A stretch of DNA of 43,678 nt, from contig JADLDG010000061.1 in the NCBI GenBank assembly GCA_020846775.1, positions 1 to 43,678 on the forward strand. The letters run 5' to 3'. Both the position numbers and the translations under genes were made by a program. Below the pieces are notes generated by a model. The model was not told the origin of the DNA. It saw nothing but the letters and a program-made list of their open reading frames with translations, and did not search any database. Position 1 is the stretch's first letter, and the number at the start of each line of letters is the position of its first letter. Below are positions 7,478 through 16,617 of this stretch, in pieces. The DNA comes from Nitrospirota bacterium. Its GTDB lineage: Bacteria; Nitrospirota; 9FT-COMBO-42-15; HDB-SIOI813.

Positions 7478-8707
7478 TTCTATTTTAAGCAACGCCATTT
7501 TTATTCCGGGCCCCCCGCTGTATCCACCGATGTTTCCATCGGCGCTAATGACCCTGTGACATGGAATGACAATGGGGATAGGATTTTTTCCGCAGGCACC
7601 GCCTACTGCCCTGACAGCATGAGGCTTTCCAATCATAATTGCTACATCTTTATATGAAGCGGTCTTTCCATAAGGAATATTAAGTAATTCCTTCCAGACT
7701 AATTTCTGAAAATCTGTGCCGGTTAAGTTTAACTTAAAAGTGAACTTTGTCGTATGTCCGCTAAAATAATTGCCAAGCTCAGATAAGACCGGCATTAATT
7801 GCTGCTCATCTTTAAGGATTAAAGAGTCTTTATAAATTGATTTTATCTCCTTAAGAAATGACCTCTCATTTCCAAAGCTAATCCTGCAAACACCCTCATG
7901 TGTTGCAGCGACAAAGACCTCTCCCATGGGATTATCAGTCCTGACAGATGCATAAGATATTGTTGTAAGCCGCGGGCGTAATCTTACTACATCCCCAATT
8001 ACTATAATGGCCGGCGGTCTAATCTGCTCTGCATTTGACCGTCTGACTATATTTCCGAGGGTTCCTGTAACTGTAATTTGGTCAGGCGTAGTCCCCCACT
8101 GAATAACTGCAGCAGGTGTAGCAGGGGAACGGCCATGTTTTATTATTTTATTTACGATAAAAGAGAGATTTGTTATACCCATTAAAATTACAAGTGTATC
8201 TACTCCGGTTGCAAGCTTGTCCCATGCCATAGCGCTATTTTTATTCAAAGTGTATTCATGCCCTGTTACGATTCCGATATTTGATGAATACTTCCTGTGA
8301 GTTAGAGGAATACCGGCCAGTGCAGGTACTGCGATAGCAGAAGTTACACCGGGAACTATATCAAAGGGGATACCTGCTATTGAAAGATTTTCGGCCTCTT
8401 CTCCCCCCCGTCCGAAGATAAACGGATCACCTCCCTTAAGCCTGACTACAGTATGACCTGCAGACGCCTTCCTGATCATTAATCTGTTAATTTCTTCCTG
8501 AGGCATAATGGATTTACCGCCATGTTTTCCGACAAATATACATTCAGTCTCAGGCCGTGCAAAGGAAAGGATATTCGCATTGGCAAGGTAATCATAAATA
8601 ATGACATCGGCTTTTTCCACGCACTCCTTTCCCTTCAGTGTGAAAAGCCCTATATCACCCGGCCCTGCGCCGACTAAGTATACTTTCCCAATCTCCTTTA
8701 TCTTCAC
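7466..8707 (-). CDS. fusion: uroporphyrinogen-III C-methyltransferase + methylated-DNA-protein-cysteine methyltransferase
   Basis: One continuous 413-aa reading frame starts at a GTG. Residues 1-248 are a complete SUMT/CobA domain: [10 protein letters not shown] (9-18), [13 protein letters not shown] (89-101), [21 protein letters not shown] (118-138) and GDV near 238. It makes precorrin-2 for siroheme or cobalamin from SAM. Residues about 255-413 are an Ogt/MGMT domain with [10 protein letters not shown] (344-353), [13 protein letters not shown] and the active-site PCHRV (Cys383), then GGYSGG. Both domains look intact. SUMT suits the adjacent metal-uptake genes; the DNA-repair half does not. 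Weak spacing (GAAAGG, nine bases) precedes the GTG, and the palindromic repeat at 8724-8797 is directly upstream. I do not know of this fusion as a standard architecture. Confidence 0.85.
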   Translation of the reverse strand: MKIKEIGKVYLVGAGPGDIGLFTLKGKECVEKADVIIYDYLANANILSFARPETECIFVGKHGGKSIMPQEEINRLMIRKASAGHTVVRLKGGDPFIFGRGGEEAENLSIAGIPFDIVPGVTSAIAVPALAGIPLTHRKYSSNIGIVTGHEYTLNKNSAMAWDKLATGVDTLVILMGITNLSFIVNKIIKHGRSPATPAAVIQWGTTPDQITVTGTLGNIVRRSNAEQIRPPAIIVIGDVVRLRPRLTTISYASVRTDNPMGEVFVAATHEGVCRISFGNERSFLKEIKSIYKDSLILKDEQQLMPVLSELGNYFSGHTTKFTFKLNLTGTDFQKLVWKELLNIPYGKTASYKDVAIMIGKPHAVRAVGGACGKNPIPIVIPCHRVISADGNIGGYSGGPGIKMALLKIEGIK

Positions 8708-8723
8708 TCGAAATAGCCTTTCA

Positions 8724-8797
8724 AATCCCCCCTGCCCCCCTTTTCTAAAGTGGGGTAACTAATTTCCCCCTTTGAAAAAGGGGGATTAAGGGGGATT
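8724..8797 (-). repeat. palindromic repeat PR1, full copy
   Basis: Read on the minus strand this is a double palindrome: AATCCCCCTTAATCCCCC, a TTTTTCAAA-loop hairpin, then a CTTTAGAAAAG hairpin ending in GGGGGGATTTGAAAGG. Matching full copies lie at 30225-30298 and 31551-31624; half copies are at 22802-22850, 36635-36664 and 37647-37662. Here it sits immediately upstream of the fusion gene start. The shared right end (GATTTGAAAGGCTATTT) supplies the only visible ribosome-binding-site-like sequence. Confidence 0.85.
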
Positions 8798-9061
8798 ATT
8801 TTCATGCAAATTTGTGAGCCCTCGGCTCATGACGGTTCATCCGAACATATCGCCTTTCCTTGTCATTATAGAACAAATTAATCTTCTTAGAAAGCCTGCG
8901 AATATTACCCATTGCACAAGCGCGAGTGCAATCCTTTTTCAGATATGCCCTCTTTTGTGTGCATGATACCTGTGAATTTAAAATGTTATATCTGAATCGT
9001 GGAATCGTTATACCTATATTTTACAAGGGGTTTAAGGTGCTAATAGAGATGTAAAATTTAC
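8798..9061. other. intergenic stretch with one terminator-like hairpin
   Basis: No convincing gene is visible between the repeat and the sigma-54-like site. A 7-bp hairpin ATTGCAC/GTGCAAT (8911-8917/8926-8932) is followed on the + strand by CCTTTTTC and could be a weak terminator, although no + strand gene lies directly before it. The rest is AT-rich sequence without structure that I can interpret. Confidence 0.4.
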
Positions 9062-9077
9062 TGGCATTGAAGTTGCT
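9062..9077 (+). promoter_or_regulatory. sigma-54-like promoter of comEA-like gene
   Basis: TGGCAT-N5-TTGCT fits the -24/-12 consensus (TGGCAC-N5-TTGCW) with one mismatch. The predicted start of transcription near 9088 leaves a 29-base leader with a strong AGGAGG. Two better sites of the same type control pilus and polysaccharide genes in this window. Confidence 0.5.
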
Positions 9078-9116
9078 CAATGTTGAGTTTAAAGAAAATG
9101 AAAGGAGGTGAGAAAA

Positions 9117-9458
9117 ATGATGAAAAAAGCATTAACTGTAAGTTACCTGCTTCTGCTTTTAAGTATCTCTGCAGTTCAACCTTGTTTGGTAATGGCAGAA
9201 GCCGCAGCTCCAGTCTCCAAAGGTGAGATGGCAGTATTAAATGTAAATGCAGCGTCTGCAGATGACATGGCCGCTATACCCGGGCTTGGGGAAAAAAAGT
9301 CACAGGCAATTGTTAAATTCAGAGAAAAACATGGTCCCTTTGTTAAGGTTGAAGACCTGAAAAAAGTAGATGGCATCGGGGACAAATTATTCGGGAAGAT
9401 CAAACCGTATTTTACAGTAAAAACTGAAAGTGCAATCAAGGCACAAAATAATAAGTAG
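9117..9458 (+). CDS. ComEA-like secreted helix-hairpin-helix protein
   Basis: AGGAGG at 9103-9108 is eight bases before the ATG at 9117, which I take as the start (113 aa); a GTG at 9108 overlaps that site. The protein has a signal peptide to about residue 27 (VMA-EA). A HhH domain follows: LNVNAASADDMAAIPGLGEKK then AIVKFREKHGPF and VEDLKKVDGIGDKLFGKIKPYF. Such proteins bind double-stranded DNA in the periplasm, and ComEA homologues act with type IV pili in DNA uptake. The pilus genes at 16.9-28.3 kb make that role possible, but no ComEC is in the window. Confidence 0.85.
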   Translation: MMKKALTVSYLLLLLSISAVQPCLVMAEAAAPVSKGEMAVLNVNAASADDMAAIPGLGEKKSQAIVKFREKHGPFVKVEDLKKVDGIGDKLFGKIKPYFTVKTESAIKAQNNK

Positions 9459-9483
9459 ATGTGTATGCCAAAAGGAGCTGAAG

Positions 9484-10272
9484 ATGAATATAGATGATAC
9501 CTATCTCAGGAGGTATATAAAAAACCTCAGCATAAAGATAAAGTACCGACAGAGTCCTAATCTGCTTTGTCTGTTCAGACACACTGATGTTATCCCTGAT
9601 GCATGTGCGGTCAACGAAGCGGCGCCACCTCAATCATCATATCTGACCCCCTTCATATCAACCGATGAAGCCTTTGAGACACAGAGGATAAGACAGCTGC
9701 AGGCACGGAACAGGGATACCATTACAAGACTCTCTACTTATATTGAAATGAGAGACCCGCTCGGTACCGGTCATTCAGTCAGGGTAGCGAGATATGCCGT
9801 AGCAATAGCAAAGGCATTGTGCTGGAGACGGGAGAAGATAGAAGAGCTGGACATAGGGGCTTACCTTCATGACATTGGCAAGATATGCGTTACAGAGGAG
9901 ATATTAAGCAAAAGCGAACGGCTGACCATTAAAGAGATGCGTCTGATACGCAGGCATACGAGGGTAGGTGCCGGTATGATCATGAAGATAGATTTTCTCA
10001 GACCAGTAGTTCCATATATATTGTACCATCATGAAAGATATGATGGCAGGGGCTATCCGTTCAGATTATCCGGAAAGGACATCCCTGTAGAAGGAAGGAT
10101 TCTGGCAGTTGCAGATACGTTTGAAGCATTGATGAATGTCAGGCCATACCGTAAGGCGATGTCCTCTGAAATGGCAATAGAGGAGATAAGGAAATTATCC
10201 GGAGGTCAGCTTGACCCTGATGTGGTTGCTATTTTTACAGAACTCCTGGGAAAGAAAGAGATTACAGTATAG
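9484..10272 (+). CDS. HD-GYP domain phosphodiesterase-like protein
   Basis: The start is ATG 9484, with AAAGGAG nine bases upstream, giving 262 aa. The first ~75 residues have no recognisable domain. The HD-GYP domain then shows GHSVRVARYA, YLHDIGK (the HD pair), RRHTRVGA, YHHERYDGRGYP (HH plus GYP) and LAVADTFEALMNVRPYR. These are the metal ligands and the signature of cyclic-di-GMP phosphodiesterases. It has no receiver domain and no membrane segment. It is 25 bases after the ComEA-like gene and probably shares its transcript. It converges with uspA eight bases away without a visible terminator. Confidence 0.88.
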   Translation: MNIDDTYLRRYIKNLSIKIKYRQSPNLLCLFRHTDVIPDACAVNEAAPPQSSYLTPFISTDEAFETQRIRQLQARNRDTITRLSTYIEMRDPLGTGHSVRVARYAVAIAKALCWRREKIEELDIGAYLHDIGKICVTEEILSKSERLTIKEMRLIRRHTRVGAGMIMKIDFLRPVVPYILYHHERYDGRGYPFRLSGKDIPVEGRILAVADTFEALMNVRPYRKAMSSEMAIEEIRKLSGGQLDPDVVAIFTELLGKKEITV

Positions 10273-10280
10273 ATTCGGTG

Positions 10281-10715
10281 TCACTTCTTCTTAATGGTCA
10301 TGACAGGGCAGGGTGATTTTCTCAGGACTTTCTCTGCCACGCTCCCCATTAGAAGGTGTTCAATGCCGGACCGGCCATGAGTAGCCATTACAATCAGATC
10401 AATTGCCTGTTCTTCTGCAAACTTTACTATCTCCACAGAGGGATTGCCAGATAGCATCACGCTTTCTACGTCTGTGCCGGTACTCTTTATGGAGGCCACT
10501 GTTTTATCCAGCAATATTCCGGCAGTGGCCTCCATCTCCCTGAATTGAGCGCCGTAGTCAATACCGAAATCGTCGGCATAGGTAAAGGGTTCAACGACAT
10601 GTGCAGCATAAATCCTGCATCCGTATTTGCCGGCGATGGAGATTGCATATTGACCAGCGTACTCTGACGATTCCGAGAAATCAGTCAAATAGAGTATTTT
10701 TGAGAATTCAATCAT
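10281..10715 (-). CDS. universal stress protein, UspA family
   Basis: The product is 144 aa, a single Usp domain of standard length. It has the ATP-binding type signature G-x2-G-x9-G-S seen as THGRSGIEHLLMGSVAEKVL and SPCPVMTIKK at the end, with the early KILYLTDFSE strand and Asp. Its role is probably cytoplasmic stress adaptation; the specific trigger is unknown. It is divergent from the long secreted-protein gene at 10820 and convergent with the HD-GYP gene. No strong ribosome-binding site is visible before the ATG. Confidence 0.9.
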   Translation of the reverse strand: MIEFSKILYLTDFSESSEYAGQYAISIAGKYGCRIYAAHVVEPFTYADDFGIDYGAQFREMEATAGILLDKTVASIKSTGTDVESVMLSGNPSVEIVKFAEEQAIDLIVMATHGRSGIEHLLMGSVAEKVLRKSPCPVMTIKKK

Positions 10716-10819
10716 GACTGATAAATAAGATATTTAAAGCCTTTTGTCAATTGATTTATTTGATTATGTGTAATCCCTTTCGCACTGAGGTGTTGCGATT
10801 AATTAAGCGGAGGCCAACA

Positions 10820-13804
10820 TTGATAAATATAAGTAGAACACTAACATATTTATTTATTATAATCCTGTTTTTACCCCGTTATTCTGCCGGACAGCTTATC
10901 AATGGTGATTTTAGCTCCGGACTCCTCGGATGGGATACGTATGGAGATGTCACTGCTGATCAGGGGGCGGCCATACTGCGAACCGGCGGAATTTACGGGG
11001 TGTATGATACGTCAATATATACGATATTTGTCGTATCTGGAGATCGTCTGAACTTTAAATACTATTTTGATATTACAGGGCCGGATGATATCCTCTCTCC
11101 AGATTACCTTTCATATCCACCGGATTCGTTCCAGGTAAGTCTTGATGATGGACATGGGAATTTCCTGGCTGCGCCCCTTTCATTGGAACCCTTTAATGAC
11201 TTTGTCCCATTCTCACTGGATATCTCAGGCTTCATCTATGGCACTTCTGTGATGCTTAGTTTTGACTTGATTGATCAGGATGACGGCTTCACCTCCATTG
11301 CAGCAATAGATGATGTGATGGACCCAATAACTGCTGTGCCGGAACCAGGGACATTGATATTACTGGGAGGAGGACTCATCTGGGTCTTTTTATTTGGCCG
11401 AAATAAGAGAATTCTTAAATGCCTCATCTCGATTATGATTCTATTAGTAATCATGATACCGGGCATCGGTACTGCACACGGAGAACTGCTTGAACAGAAT
11501 GTTAATGATCTTACCAGGATTGAATTTAAATCTCCCGTCCTTAACGTGCGGACCAACATGCTTGCACTCGACATGGTGCTTAAAAACGTGTCAGATTCAA
11601 CAATACATACGCCTATAAAGATGGTAATTACAGGTATCAGTACTCCTGATGTGACTGTCGCTAATCCTGACGGTTATACTCAGGAAGGCTTACCCTATTT
11701 CGACTTGACCGGATATTTTGCAGATCAGGAACTATCTCCGGCGGAAGTTAGTCCCACTGTCAAACTGCTGTTCTACAACCCTAAGAGGGTCAAGTTCCGG
11801 TGGGATCAGGACCTCATGGCCCTTGTGGAGATATTTCCCGAAACAGGCCCTGTTCTTGAAAATATATGCCTCGTGCCTGGCGAGTTTCCTCCGGTGTGTG
11901 AGTATTACAAATACGATCTTGAAGTGAAAAATCCGTCGTTTGATAAACTCCTCCAGCGTCAATTGTCTGAGATGTACAGATATGAGCAGGTCAGGGTGTA
12001 TGCATACGATTATGAGGAATTGCCTGTCAGAGTGCTGATTAATAATACAGATGCTGTTTATAATGAGAAAGGCTTCTATTATTACAGCGACCTCCTTTTG
12101 CAGGACGGTCTCAACACAATATCAATAGATGTGACAAATGAATCCGGGATAACTATTGCCAGAACTATCATCCTGAATATTGATTGCACACCGCCGAATG
12201 TTGAGATTTCTTATCCTTCAGGCGGGTCAGTTGTTACCAGCCAGGAATTGATGATAGGAGGGATAGTAGATGATCCAACCGTCCAGAGTGTGTCCCTGAT
12301 AAATAATTACATCAATAATATGAACGTTCCTGTCTCAGACGGTAGATTTAATGCAAATATATTTCTTCAGCCCGGCCACAATAACATTACAATCGAGGCC
12401 TCAGACCTTTCCGGAAACTCCATGAGTGCCAATATTGATATCGTTTACACTTATTCTGAGACGTCGGAGGTATCCGGACGCATATTAAACGGAGTTCTGG
12501 GTCTTCCAGTTTCCGGAGCTGCAGTTACCCTGATTTCACAGAACGGTGAGAACGTGTCTGTAATAAGTGATAAAGACGGAGAATACAGAATAAAGGACAT
12601 AAACAGTGGGGATAAAACAATATCTGTTGAGAAAAATGGGTATGAACCAAAGATTGCTAAGATATTGCTATTGGGTGGTGATTCCCCACCTGCTCAGGAC
12701 ATAGTTCTGCTGCCTCTCAGCCATCCGGATACATTTACCCTTACAGGGCATATTATGAATACAGCTGGTCAACCTTTGGAAGGTGCAACTGTTTCAGTAA
12801 CAGGATCATCTTTTAATGCAGTGTCCGACAACAATGGTATTTATCTGATCGGGGGTATACCACGCAATTCCTTTGAGGCAGGCGGGTTCTTAACAGGATA
12901 TGATGCAGAAAAAGTCAATGTTAATGCATCTGCATTCAGTAAAGATACATTAGTACTGATTCATAATTTTATCCTGAACAGGAATAACTATTCCATAGAT
13001 ATAAGCTATCCTGAAAACGGAGGGACTATAGCCGGTGATGATACAGTCGTCAAAGGGTCTTTCAGAAACGGAAATATGGATGCCGGCGTCCGCGTTAATG
13101 GCGTCCTCGCCAATACATATAATGGCTACTTTTCGGCAAACTATGTTCCGCTGACAGAGGGTTTGAATATAATAACTGCAGAAGTTGTTGATAAAGACGG
13201 GACTATGGTTACTGATACGATAGAGTTATCAAGATCTCCTGATGTAAACGAAGGTGTCTTAATCTATGCGCAAGAGGCAGGAATTGTGCCGCTCATTCTA
13301 ACTGTTGGAATAAAAGTTCCTCAGGATACAGTGTTTGTCAATAGTAATATCCAGATCTCAGGGCCTGCAGAAGCACAGGTGGTGTATGAAGATATATTTC
13401 GTTATACAGTATTAATAAATGACCCCGGAATCTATACGCTGACAATAAACCTGACAGATTCCGCGGGGAATAGTTATACCCGTGAATTTGAGTTTACAGG
13501 AATGGAAAGAAGTTATGTCGAAAATATGTTAAAGCAAATATGGAAAGGATTCAAAAATAATTTTGAAAATAATAACAATGAAAACGCATTATCTATGATT
13601 ATACCTGAGACACGGAAAAGATTTGAGGAGCAGTTTAACGCCGCCGGAGATAAATTGTCAGAGTTCTTTAGCAGCTTGGGCGATATCCAGCTTGTAACCC
13701 TAAATGACAATATTGCAAAGGCCCGAGTCTACCACGATGATGCTGCGCATTACATCTGGTTTGAACGGGACATTTACGGATTATGGAAAATACTAAATTT
13801 CTGA
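10820..13804 (+). CDS. large secreted multidomain protein with internal PEP-CTERM signal
   Basis: GGAGG (10809-10813) and six bases of spacing point to TTG 10820 as the start (994 aa); upstream in-frame ATG 10766 and TTG 10751 lack such a site. Residues 1-25 are a signal peptide (RYSAGQ). Residues 25-172 are a beta-rich lectin-like domain (NGDFSSGLLGW). V-P-E-P-G (173-177), a hydrophobic segment and GRNKR form a classic exosortase sorting signal, normally C-terminal. Here the frame continues into a second signal-like segment ending GTAHGE (near 223). Ig-like segments (ISYPSGG, ISYPENGG), two carboxypeptidase-regulatory-like domains (SGRILNGVLGLPVSGAAV, TGHIMNTAGQPLEGATV) and a C-terminal domain shared with the next gene follow. 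It may be a recent fusion of two genes. Confidence 0.75.
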   Translation: MINISRTLTYLFIIILFLPRYSAGQLINGDFSSGLLGWDTYGDVTADQGAAILRTGGIYGVYDTSIYTIFVVSGDRLNFKYYFDITGPDDILSPDYLSYPPDSFQVSLDDGHGNFLAAPLSLEPFNDFVPFSLDISGFIYGTSVMLSFDLIDQDDGFTSIAAIDDVMDPITAVPEPGTLILLGGGLIWVFLFGRNKRILKCLISIMILLVIMIPGIGTAHGELLEQNVNDLTRIEFKSPVLNVRTNMLALDMVLKNVSDSTIHTPIKMVITGISTPDVTVANPDGYTQEGLPYFDLTGYFADQELSPAEVSPTVKLLFYNPKRVKFRWDQDLMALVEIFPETGPVLENICLVPGEFPPVCEYYKYDLEVKNPSFDKLLQRQLSEMYRYEQVRVYAYDYEELPVRVLINNTDAVYNEKGFYYYSDLLLQDGLNTISIDVTNESGITIARTIILNIDCTPPNVEISYPSGGSVVTSQELMIGGIVDDPTVQSVSLINNYINNMNVPVSDGRFNANIFLQPGHNNITIEASDLSGNSMSANIDIVYTYSETSEVSGRILNGVLGLPVSGAAVTLISQNGENVSVISDKDGEYRIKDINSGDKTISVEKNGYEPKIAKILLLGGDSPPAQDIVLLPLSHPDTFTLTGHIMNTAGQPLEGATVSVTGSSFNAVSDNNGIYLIGGIPRNSFEAGGFLTGYDAEKVNVNASAFSKDTLVLIHNFILNRNNYSIDISYPENGGTIAGDDTVVKGSFRNGNMDAGVRVNGVLANTYNGYFSANYVPLTEGLNIITAEVVDKDGTMVTDTIELSRSPDVNEGVLIYAQEAGIVPLILTVGIKVPQDTVFVNSNIQISGPAEAQVVYEDIFRYTVLINDPGIYTLTINLTDSAGNSYTREFEFTGMERSYVENMLKQIWKGFKNNFENNNNENALSMIIPETRKRFEEQFNAAGDKLSEFFSSLGDIQLVTLNDNIAKARVYHDDAAHYIWFERDIYGLWKILNF

Positions 13805-14190
13805 TGAACCGTAAACTGATATTGCTATCCATCATATATTTATTATGTTGGAATATTACCGTGCATGCCGGAGACTCAATTGATGTCAATGTTGATAAAG
13901 ATCTTAAGGCCTTGTGGGGTTCTATGATCGGTCACCTATCAGCCGGTGACATTGAAGGGGCCCTTAAATACATTGCTTTTAATTCAAGATGGAAATATAG
14001 AACGCAGTTTGAGTCAATTAAGGATAAGCTGCCGGAGATAGCCTCACATATAATAAAAATAGATCCGGTTTATATAAAAGACAATGAGGCAAAATACAGG
14101 GCCAGAATAGGGAATCCGGATGATGGATATACTCAGTATATCTGGTTCCGTAAAGATATATTCGGTTTATGGAAGATAGAGAAATTTTAA
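13804..14190 (+). CDS. small secreted protein, paralogue of the preceding C-terminal domain
   Basis: The ATG at 13804 overlaps the upstream TGA (ATGA), so translation is probably coupled; an in-frame ATG at 13783 is less likely because it would lengthen the signal peptide. The 128-aa product has a signal peptide ending VHAG. The mature part aligns with the last ~95 residues of the upstream protein. Both have a Trp-containing helix, a region with ALxxI, an Arg/Phe-rich middle (QF near the same place), DKL, and a nearly identical end (YIWFRKDIFGLWKIEKF here, YIWFERDIYGLWKILNF there). The family is unknown to me; it looks like a small alpha+beta (NTF2-like) domain. Confidence 0.75.
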   Translation: MNRKLILLSIIYLLCWNITVHAGDSIDVNVDKDLKALWGSMIGHLSAGDIEGALKYIAFNSRWKYRTQFESIKDKLPEIASHIIKIDPVYIKDNEAKYRARIGNPDDGYTQYIWFRKDIFGLWKIEKF

Positions 14191-14202
14191 AGGAGGTCTA
14201 CA

Positions 14203-16593
14203 ATGTACGGAGTAATGCTTATTATAATTATAGGAATTTCCAGCATACTGTGCGCTGATTACTCCTTCGGATTTGGCAGCAACTATACACATCCGGCGAT
14301 TACTGCATCGGCAGTTGACAGCATGCTAAAGGATAGGACTCTGGAACGTTACCTGAAAGATGACATTGACTTAAAAGACGGTCTTGGCACTCAACTTGTT
14401 TTTCATCCTGAAGTTTCAGATAGCGAAATGATTAAACAGGTAGAGCGCAATAACAAAGTGTTTGGAAAGTCGTTCCGGCGGCAATTCCCTACGAGATCTG
14501 CTCAGCCTTATTCAGCAGAATATTTACTGGTCTCCGGGAGCGAGGCTGAAGATCATCCTACCGAGCGGTCACAGCACCATTTCCATGACCCTGTATCAAA
14601 CTCCGGTCTTGACAATAATTATTACGGGGTAGGAATATTCGCAGACTTCCTTGCTCTTTTTTACCCGTCTGCAGAGCAGAGTAATGCCGGACGTCTCATT
14701 TGTTCGATTGTCTCGCTCTGCGAGCCCGGATTTGACCTTAACGGGACATCAGCTGTAGACAGGGTGACCGGTAAGGCTTCAGATGCCTATCCGCATAATT
14801 ACTTTGCATGGCCTGATACGCGGCGCTATTTCTATAATGCACTCACTGCAAAGACTAAGGATGATCGTGAGCATAATTATGCAATGACATTTTTCTCTCT
14901 CGGGCACAGTCTTCATATGCTGGAAGATATGGCTGTGCCTGCCCATACACGCAATGACTTTCTTTATGATCATATCTGGCATGGGATTATGTATGGTTCA
15001 TATCTGGAAGGATTTGTGGAGGATGGTCGAAAGGTTGGTAATGATTCCTTGACAAACAATAAGATCACCTTCAGCAAGCTGTCTTATTTCTGGGATAATG
15101 ACGGAAGTCAGGCGATGAAGGGACTTGCCGAATACAGCAATAATAATTTCCTGAGTGAAGGAACTGTTTTTCAAAAATATGATAGTCCGGATTGGATTGA
15201 CATTGTTAAGTATGAAATAGTTGCTGAGGATGGGAAAACGGATGACGTCCGGTATTACAGGGGGCGGACATCAGACGGGATAGACATACCTCATCTTGCT
15301 GTCGTTGGTCTTCTTAACCCGATATTGAATCTCTTCAGTGATAGAGAAAAGGCAGGTAAAACTGCCTACCTTGATCCGAATTGCTACAAGGATTATTCTG
15401 ATATATTAATACCCAAGGCAGTTGCATATGCGTCGGGACTTACAGAATATTTCTTCAGGGGGAGGCTCGCTGTTATAAAGGATGGCGCTGACGCGATAAA
15501 GATAAAGAATCTGTCTGAAGAACCCCTGAACGAAGGGATTATCGAGATATACTATGACTCCGCGACAACAGGCACAAGGGAAATGATATCTACCTTTATC
15601 ATATCAGCGGATCACCCTATTGACCCCGGTGGAATAACTGAAAGAATAGTGATGGAAGCGCCAACAGATAATATTGAAAAAGGCCGCTATGTCGTGATCT
15701 TTAAAGGCAGGCTTGGAGAAGAATATGGCGCTGTAATTGGAAAGGTCCACAGAGACAGGCTGATGTTCATATCAAACCGAAACGGCACATCTGAGGTATA
15801 CACTATGTCTCCGGACCTCAGCAATCTGAAAACAATCCTGCCGAATACTGATGCGAATATTGTATACACTCACCCAGCCGGGTCACCCGACGGGACTAAG
15901 ATCGCGATTCACTCTAATCGTGAAAATAGTGATGGAATATATATTTTCGATTTAGTCTCAGGCAGCATAAACTGGATTACCGAAGGTTACTGGCCGTCCT
16001 GGTCACCTGATGGTAGACAGCTTGTTTATTCAAAGAATACGGGGATAAAAAGTGACATCTATATAATCAACATAGATACAAATGAAGAGACAAGGCTGAC
16101 AGATGATTCTTACAACAACCTATGGCCATCATGGTCCCCGGATGGTTCAAGGATAGCTTATACATCACAGCTGGAGAATAAGACTGATATCATTGTCGTG
16201 GAATTAAGCAGCAGGTTGGCGCAAAATCTTACAGCATCTCTGGACAATCATGACCGCTGGAAACCGGCGTGGTCACCTGATGGCAGAAGGATTGCGTATG
16301 AGAAACCAACTAAGGTTGTATACGATGTAAATGAGCCGTGGTATGTAAACGTTCACGTACTTGATATTTATAGCGGTACAGAGATTAATGTTACGAATAC
16401 AGATATTAATAATTCAGAACATGGCGTCTGGAACGGGACACCTGCCTGGATTGATAATGAGCGAATAGTTCTCGAATCAAATGTTTCAGGAGAGCTGTGG
16501 TCCGATCTGTGGGCTGTTGATGCAGGCGGCATCGGGTTCATTATGAGACTTACTGATTCCAAAGGGCACGATGGTTATCCATTCATGTGGTAA
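14203..16593 (+). CDS. secreted zinc phospholipase C-like domain fused to TolB-type beta-propeller
   Basis: The product is 796 aa with AAAGGAGG before the ATG. A signal peptide covers about 1-23 (SFG-FG). Residues 25-430 resemble the alpha-helical zinc phospholipase C/S1-P1 fold: YTHPAIT near the start, HHFHDP (125-130), and H235, H238, E241-D242 and H248 in HSLHMLEDMAVPAH, the typical zinc-ligand motif. Residues from about 525 carry five TolB/PD40 blades (WPSWSPDGRQLVY, WPSWSPDGSRIAY, KPAWSPDGRRIAY and two weaker). The propeller probably binds a partner or substrate outside the inner membrane. It follows two other secreted proteins, 12 bases after the small paralogue. Catalysis is plausible, but the substrate is unknown. 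Confidence 0.8.
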   Translation: MYGVMLIIIIGISSILCADYSFGFGSNYTHPAITASAVDSMLKDRTLERYLKDDIDLKDGLGTQLVFHPEVSDSEMIKQVERNNKVFGKSFRRQFPTRSAQPYSAEYLLVSGSEAEDHPTERSQHHFHDPVSNSGLDNNYYGVGIFADFLALFYPSAEQSNAGRLICSIVSLCEPGFDLNGTSAVDRVTGKASDAYPHNYFAWPDTRRYFYNALTAKTKDDREHNYAMTFFSLGHSLHMLEDMAVPAHTRNDFLYDHIWHGIMYGSYLEGFVEDGRKVGNDSLTNNKITFSKLSYFWDNDGSQAMKGLAEYSNNNFLSEGTVFQKYDSPDWIDIVKYEIVAEDGKTDDVRYYRGRTSDGIDIPHLAVVGLLNPILNLFSDREKAGKTAYLDPNCYKDYSDILIPKAVAYASGLTEYFFRGRLAVIKDGADAIKIKNLSEEPLNEGIIEIYYDSATTGTREMISTFIISADHPIDPGGITERIVMEAPTDNIEKGRYVVIFKGRLGEEYGAVIGKVHRDRLMFISNRNGTSEVYTMSPDLSNLKTILPNTDANIVYTHPAGSPDGTKIAIHSNRENSDGIYIFDLVSGSINWITEGYWPSWSPDGRQLVYSKNTGIKSDIYIINIDTNEETRLTDDSYNNLWPSWSPDGSRIAYTSQLENKTDIIVVELSSRLAQNLTASLDNHDRWKPAWSPDGRRIAYEKPTKVVYDVNEPWYVNVHVLDIYSGTEINVTNTDINNSEHGVWNGTPAWIDNERIVLESNVSGELWSDLWAVDAGGIGFIMRLTDSKGHDGYPFMW

Positions 16594-16617
16594 ATTTTAA
16601 TAATGGAGGTAGTTTCA

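Noticed and set aside
8724-8797. Strong intrinsic terminator reading of the PR1 repeat
   Set aside because: The stems are strong, but copies lie directly upstream of start codons and inside coding frames, and T-runs are inside loops, not after the stem.
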